DNA from: Nipponacmea schrenckii | Lineage: Eukaryota > Mollusca > Gastropoda > Lottiidae | Assembly (NCBI GenBank): GCA_030562195.1 | Contig: JAUJPP010000012.1 | Location: forward strand, 744,001-808,000 | DNA length: 64,000 bases | Reading direction: 5' to 3' | Part shown: piece by piece, positions 58,575-64,000 of the stretch | Position numbering within the stretch: position 1 is the stretch's first letter | How the letters are laid out: each line of letters starts with the position of its first letter | Notes under the pieces: model-generated | Seen by the model: only the letters and a program-made list of their open reading frames with translations | Told to the model about the DNA's origin: nothing | The model's database searches: none | Position numbers and translations under genes: made by a program

Positions 58575-61500
58575 ATGGATAAAGTTGGTGGAATTGAAGC
58601 TTTGTATCAAGATATTGAAGACTTGTCTGGAGTACGAGATATTGAAGACTATGATGTCAACACATCTAGTGACCCATCTTATAGAACAACAAGATCTGGA
58701 ACAAGATACAATAAGACATTTGATGCTGATGATAATATAAACCCACAAGACTCAGTTATTGTTGAAAATAGCCCTACAAGTGCTAGTAGCAGTAGTAAAG
58801 CAGAAGAAAGAAAAAGAATGATTAACAAGTTAAAGGCTAAAATCAGTTTGTTGAAAGCAGAGGAGGAATTAGAAATGCTAGAAGAGGAAAGTATTGTCGA
58901 TAACCACGAACAAGAATTCGAAGAACCACAGGAACAGTCCTCTCCATCACCTTCAACGCCAAATCAATTGGACATAGTGCAACAATTTATTACGTCACAA
59001 ACTCAATTCATGAATAAGATGATTGAACAACAACAACAAAACTCTCTAGCTCTTACACTACCTAATTCTGAAGTTCCAGTATTTCATGGGGATCATATTG
59101 AGTATAACGGATTCATAAGAGCCTTTGAAAACATCATAGAAGCAAAAACTAAAGATGACAATGCGAGACTGTACTATTTGGTCCAGTATACAAGTGGAGA
59201 GGTCAAAGAGGTCATGCGTAGCTGTTTACCTATGAAGCCAACTGAAGGTTATGCTGAAGCGAGAAGACTGCTGAAGAAACGTTTTGGACAGAATTATCGT
59301 ATTGCTTCAGCTTATGTAGCATGATTAACTCAAGGACCTCCTATCAAGTCAGAAGATGGGGAATCTTTCCAAAAATTGTCCACAGCCTTGACGACTTGTA
59401 AGAATACATTACAAGAAATAGGATACATTTCTAAGATAGAAAGTGCAGATAGTTTACGAAAAATAGTAAATCGACTACCATATGAAGTCAGAAGACGCTG
59501 GCGTACAGTAGCAGACAGAATAACAGAACAAGAAGATCGTGAAATAGTTCTGAATGACCTTGTGCAATTTGTCGATAAAGAGGCAAGAATAACTACCCAT
59601 CCAGTATTTGGTAACTTGTCGATCAAAGATCCGGTTAACGTCCAAGATAAACGGAAGACATTTCAATCTAAATCAAGTTTCTACACTCAAGTTAACAACC
59701 AATCTGAACCTGCTGCAACTTATTCAAGTTCAGGAACTGGAAGTACATCAACAGCATGTCTCATATGTAATCAACGACATCATCTGCTGTTCTGTGAGAA
59801 GTTCAAGAAACTTTCCCTGCAAGAGAGAAGTAATATGGTTATGCAGAAAGGTCTCTGTTTCAACTGTCTGAATCATGGTCACAGAGCTATAACTTGTAGA
59901 AATCAATCTCGATGCAAGGTATGTCAAGGAAGGCACGCTACGATATTGCATCAACATTCAAGCGCCAACCAAGAAGCAACATCTTACAACAAGAAAGCAT
60001 CAGATAGAAGTTCATCAGCTAATCAACAGTCAGGATCAACACTCAATGTCAAGAATGGATTTTCCTGTACCAACACGAATTCTGACCAAAGATTATTGAC
60101 AGATCTTGGAGTATCTGGAAAGAAGACAACAATATCTCTGACAACTATTGAAAAAGAAAACAACGTCAGCCAAAGTAGGATGATTAGTCTGCAAGTTTAT
60201 GATCTTGATGAAATCAATCTGATAGAATTACCTATGGTCCTATCAAGGCCTAGCATTCCTGTTTCGATGTCTGATGTGCCAACCCAAGAAGATATAAAAA
60301 GATGGCCACATTTGCAAGGAATATACTTACCTAAAGTTAACGCTGAAGTTGCCTTATTAATAGGAAATGACAACATAGCCGCCTTAGAACCAAAGGAAGT
60401 TAGAAACAGCAAAGATGGAGGCCCCTATGCTGTACTCACCAACTTAGGCTGGGTCATTAATGGTCCATTAGGTAGAGAAAATGTTAATCATCGACCAAAA
60501 TGTAACTTTATTAAACAAGACCAACAATTAAGTCAACAATTTCGAGAATTTTGTGACAGAGAATTCAATGACTCAATAATAGATGTTAATCATGAGATGT
60601 CCCAAGAAGATCAAAAGGCTTTATCAATCATGAAGAAATCTGTACAGTTAAAAGATAACCATTACCAAGTCGACTTACCCTGGAAAATAAATCCACCACA
60701 ATTACCTGAAAATAAGATACTGGCTGAACACCGATTAAACCTCTTAAAAAGAAGATTTCTCGCTGACCCTTACTTATTTGAGAAATACTCAGAATTTATG
60801 GAAAATCTACTTCAAAAAGGCTACTCAGAAATCATTGATCCAGATACCAAGTCAACAATTCCTAACTTCTATTTACCTCACCATCCAGTAATAAATCTGA
60901 ACAAGAAACCAACAAAAGTACGTGTAGTATTTGACTGTTCGGCTAAGTACCATGGAACATCACTGAACGACTGTCTCTTGCAAGGTCCAAATCTCACGAA
61001 CACACTTGTCGGAGTAATAACAAGATTCAGAGAAGAACCAATAGCTTTATTAGCTGACATCGAAGCAATGTTCCATCAAGTCCAAGTACCAGAAGATCAT
61101 CGTAACGCTTTAAGATATATATGGTGGAAAGGAAATGACTTGAGTAAAGATCCATCAACGTTCAGGATGAGAAGTCATGCCTTTGGCTTAGTTTCATCCC
61201 CAAGTATTTGCAGTTTTGCCTTATTACAGACAGCTTATGATGATAATATATCAAGTCAAGACATCATTAACTGTATACAACGTAACTTCTATGTAGACGA
61301 TTTCTTGAAGTCTACAAGGACCACTGATGAAGCTATCAACATTGCTGATGGTCTACGAAAATCATTGTCAAATGGAGGATTTCGGTTGACCAAATGGGTT
61401 TCAAATTCACAACGAGTACTTGAAAGCATTCCAGAACCAGAGAGAGCTGTTGTTAAAGACCACAGGTTTGAAGAAAGTCAAGTAGAGAGAACCTTGGGAA

Positions 61501-63908
61501 TAAGATGGAATGTTGAGACTGATTCATTTGGATTTGAAATTTCGATACAACCACGAACAGCAACTAGAAGAAATATCCTTTCATTAATGAGCAGTATTTT
61601 TGACCCACTAGGAATAGTTGGACCCTGTACTCTAGAAGCCAAAAGGATCCTACAAGAACTATGCAGATTGAACTATGGATGGGATACTCCTATTCCTCCT
61701 GATATTGTACCAAGATGGAATAAATGGTTGGCTGAATTACCAAAACTTGCTAAGCTAGAAATTCCAAGATGCATCAAGCCACCTGATTATGGATCTGTTG
61801 CATCATATCAACTACACCACTTCTCTGATGCATCAGAAATTGGTTATGGAGCAGTTTCATATATTCGAATGGTTGATGATAAAGATCGAATTCACTGTTC
61901 ATTCCTAATTGGCAAGTCACGTCTTACTCCCATGAAGAAGATAACGATACCAAGATTAGAGTTGTCTGCAGCCACAGTATCTGTTAGACTCGACAAAATG
62001 ATGCGACAAGAACTTGATCTTCCCATCGAGAAATCTGTATTTTGGGTGGACAGCACTTCTGTACTTAAATACATAAAGAACCAAACCAGAAGATTCCACA
62101 CATTTGTAGCCAATCGTGTTGCAATAATAAGAGAAGGTACTGATCCATCAAATTGGTATTGTGTAGATACGATTCAGAATCCTGGTGATGATAGTTCCAG
62201 AGGACTAACTGCATCAGATTTGATAAAGAACCAACGTTGGATACTGGGGCCGGGTTTCCTGAAATTACCTGAAAGTGACTGGCCAAAGCAGATAGATTCT
62301 GAAGATACTCTTTCATTGGATGATCCTGAAGTCAAGATAGAGAAGAAGTGTAATCTAATCCAAGAAAATCAATTAGATACTGTCAATAGAATATTCAACA
62401 AATTCTCTTCATGGTTTTGCCTTAAGAGGTGTATTGCATATATTCTAAGATACAAGAATAACTTGAAGAAAGCCTGTATGAACAAGATGAAGGGAGATAA
62501 TCCACTACCAAATAATAGAGTCAAGACTAAACTCCAGTTTCAACCTTTAACTGTATTAGAATTAAGATCTGCAGAGAAAGAAATTCTTAAGTATGTACAG
62601 AAAGAAAGTTTTTCAGAAGAAATAGAAGCTTTACGACAAAACCAAACAGTGAAAGTAAAGAAATCAAGTTCGATAGTAAAATTGGATCCTGTTTACATGA
62701 ATGATCTGATACGAGTAGGTGGCAGACTTCGTCATTCTTCATTATCCATGAACTCTAAGCATCCAATTATACTGCCAAAGAATCATCACATCAATACATT
62801 GTTAATTAGACACTATCACCTGTTAACTGGACATTCAGGAAGAGAATACGTCTTGTCAGAAATACGAAGAAATTACTGGATTCTGAATGCAAACTCAGCT
62901 GTACGACAACTGGTATCGAGATGTTTTGATTGCAGAAAGAGACAAGCACAGCCTATGCAACAAAAGATGGCAGATCTACCTCCTGAAAGAATTACTGCAG
63001 ATAGACCACCCTTCACTTGTGTGGGGTTAGATTTTTTCGGTCCTTTTTTGGTGAAGAGGGGAAGAAGTCAGTTGAAGAGATACGGATGCATATTCACTTG
63101 CCTTGCAGTTCGTGCAATCCATATCGAAGTAGCCTATTCACTGGACACAGACTCGTTTATAAATGCACTTAGAAGGTTTATAGCACGCAGAGGATCACCT
63201 AAAGAAATTCGCTGCGATAATGGTACCAATTTTGTTGGAGGAAATAATGAACTGAAAGCTTCCATCGAAGAATGGAATCAAAAACAAATAAATGACTTCC
63301 TTATACAGAAAGATGTTAATTGGATATTTAATACACCATCTGCATCTCATCATGGTGGAGTTTGGGAACGCTGTATCCGAACTGTAAGAAAAGTCCTCAA
63401 CGCACTAATGAAAGAGCAGACATTAGATGATGAAAATTTATCAACACTCATGTGTGAAGTAGAAGGTATAATCAATGGCAGACCAATTACAACAGTGTCT
63501 GATGATGTCAACGATTTAGAGCCATTATCACCAAATCATATTTTACAACTAAGATCTGAAGTAAAACTACCACCTGGAGTCTTTGTACAACAAGATTTAT
63601 ACTCACGTAAGAGATGGAGGCAAGTTCAGTATATGGCTGACTTGTTCTGGAAGCGCTGGAAGAGAGAATACTTACCACTACTGCAACAAAGACACAAATG
63701 GAGAAATGCCAAGGAAAGTCTAAAAGTTAATGACATTGTATTACTAGTTGATGACAACTTACCTAGATCTATGTGGTCTTTAGCCCGTATTATAGAAGTA
63801 CTACCTGGTAAAGATGGTTTAATTCGTTCGGTGAAGCTGAAGACTAAAACATCTGTATTGGAAAGACCAGTTACCAAATGTGTTCTACTCGAAAGTTCTG
63901 ATGATTAA
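58575..63908 (+). pseudogene. BEL/Pao gag-pol polyprotein, one in-frame stop
   Basis: One frame of 1,778 codons runs from the ATG at 58575 to TAA at 63906, broken by a single TGA at 59322-59324. Order, counting the stop as a residue: coiled acidic N-terminus (about 75-115); DUF1759-type gag around VPVFHGDHIEYNGFIRAFE (about 175-250); zinc knuckles from CLICNQRHHLLFCEKFK at about 395 to CKVCQGRH; A17-type region ending NLGWVINGPLGRE; RT with VRVVFDCSAKYHGTSLNDCL, LLADIEAMFHQV and FYVDDFLKS (about 906); RNase H with HFSDASEIGYG (about 1083), PRLELSAA and WVDSTSVLKYI; integrase with an HH-CC zinc site (RHYHLLTGHSG, CFDCRK), DFFGP (about 1486), CDNGTNF (about 1548) and GGVWERC (about 1598); and a DUF5641-type tail. 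The expected D-(S/T/D)-G protease active site between the knuckles and LTDLGVSGKKTTISL is not visible. No envelope gene follows. Confidence 0.92.
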
Positions 63909-64000
63909 AGACTATTGTTAATTCAGTCAAATAGTTTAAAGACAGTTAAAAAATAATAGACTGATTAAAAGGGACTGTTTAAATGTTATTATGATAAGTG
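63909..64000 (+). promoter_or_regulatory. Polypurine tract and start of 3' LTR (probable)
   Basis: After the gag-pol stop, the purine run AAAAGGGA at 63967-63974 is followed by TGTTTAAATG, the position and form expected for the polypurine tract and the LTR start. The window ends 25 bases later. Confidence 0.4.

Overview
This is a eukaryotic, AT-rich, repeat-dominated stretch. I find no host gene with a credible intact coding sequence, no tRNA or rRNA gene and no CRISPR array. The coding signal comes almost entirely from retroelements: several non-LTR families (CR1-like, Jockey-like, L1/Tx1-like and others), Penelope-like fragments and one BEL/Pao LTR element. Together with abundant tandem-repeat elements and the (TCCG)n-plus-160-bp repeat type, this suggests an invertebrate, most likely a bivalve mollusc. 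That assignment is inference from element content only. Two runs of exactly 500 N (30432-30931 and 55460-55959) are scaffold gaps.

Layout. 1-740: a possible LTR end and a minus-strand Penelope-like RT fragment. 745-5515: repeat modules named here C (22-bp repeats), D (186-bp repeats), A, B and F, then a minus-strand L1-type RT fragment and an inverted copy of a dispersed element called R. 5530-7640: two non-LTR fragments in opposite orientation. 8014-13520 and 23244-29099: the two copies of a direct segmental duplication about 15.2 kb apart, each holding an R element, a 180-bp repeat and part of a 560-bp satellite. Between them lie another A-B-C-D-A block (13870-16510), a non-LTR fragment broken up by Helentron-like repeat ends (16511-17960), a decayed SGNH/zinc-knuckle reading frame (18464-19250) and 4 kb of AT-rich diverged repeats.

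29206-30106 is a 110-bp tandem array ending in a perfect 29-bp hairpin. 30932-34091 is a homogeneous 560-bp satellite array. 34092-39667 is the best-preserved element, a CR1-like LINE whose ORF1 carries a complete SGNH esterase triad and whose ORF2 is broken only by two single-base changes in T runs. 39668-43387 is R, L1 C-terminus, F and B, in inverted orientation relative to 1720-5515. 43388-48276 is a 4.9-kb foldback-like element with 42-bp perfect inverted ends, a 54-bp satellite and a Penelope-like GIY-YIG fragment. 48277-55459 is a head-to-tail run of A/B/C/D/E modules interrupted by a TTAA-flanked MITE (49388-50466) and a Helentron-like element (54006-55329), both bounded by comparison with uninterrupted paralogous copies in this window.

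55960-57936 is a decayed Jockey-like LINE and 58575-63908 is a BEL/Pao gag-pol with one in-frame stop and no visible protease active-site motif. The window reads as a nested transposon and satellite cluster in which paralogous modules supply natural empty sites for dating and bounding insertions. Coordinates of repeat boundaries are by eye and usually good to about 10-30 bases.
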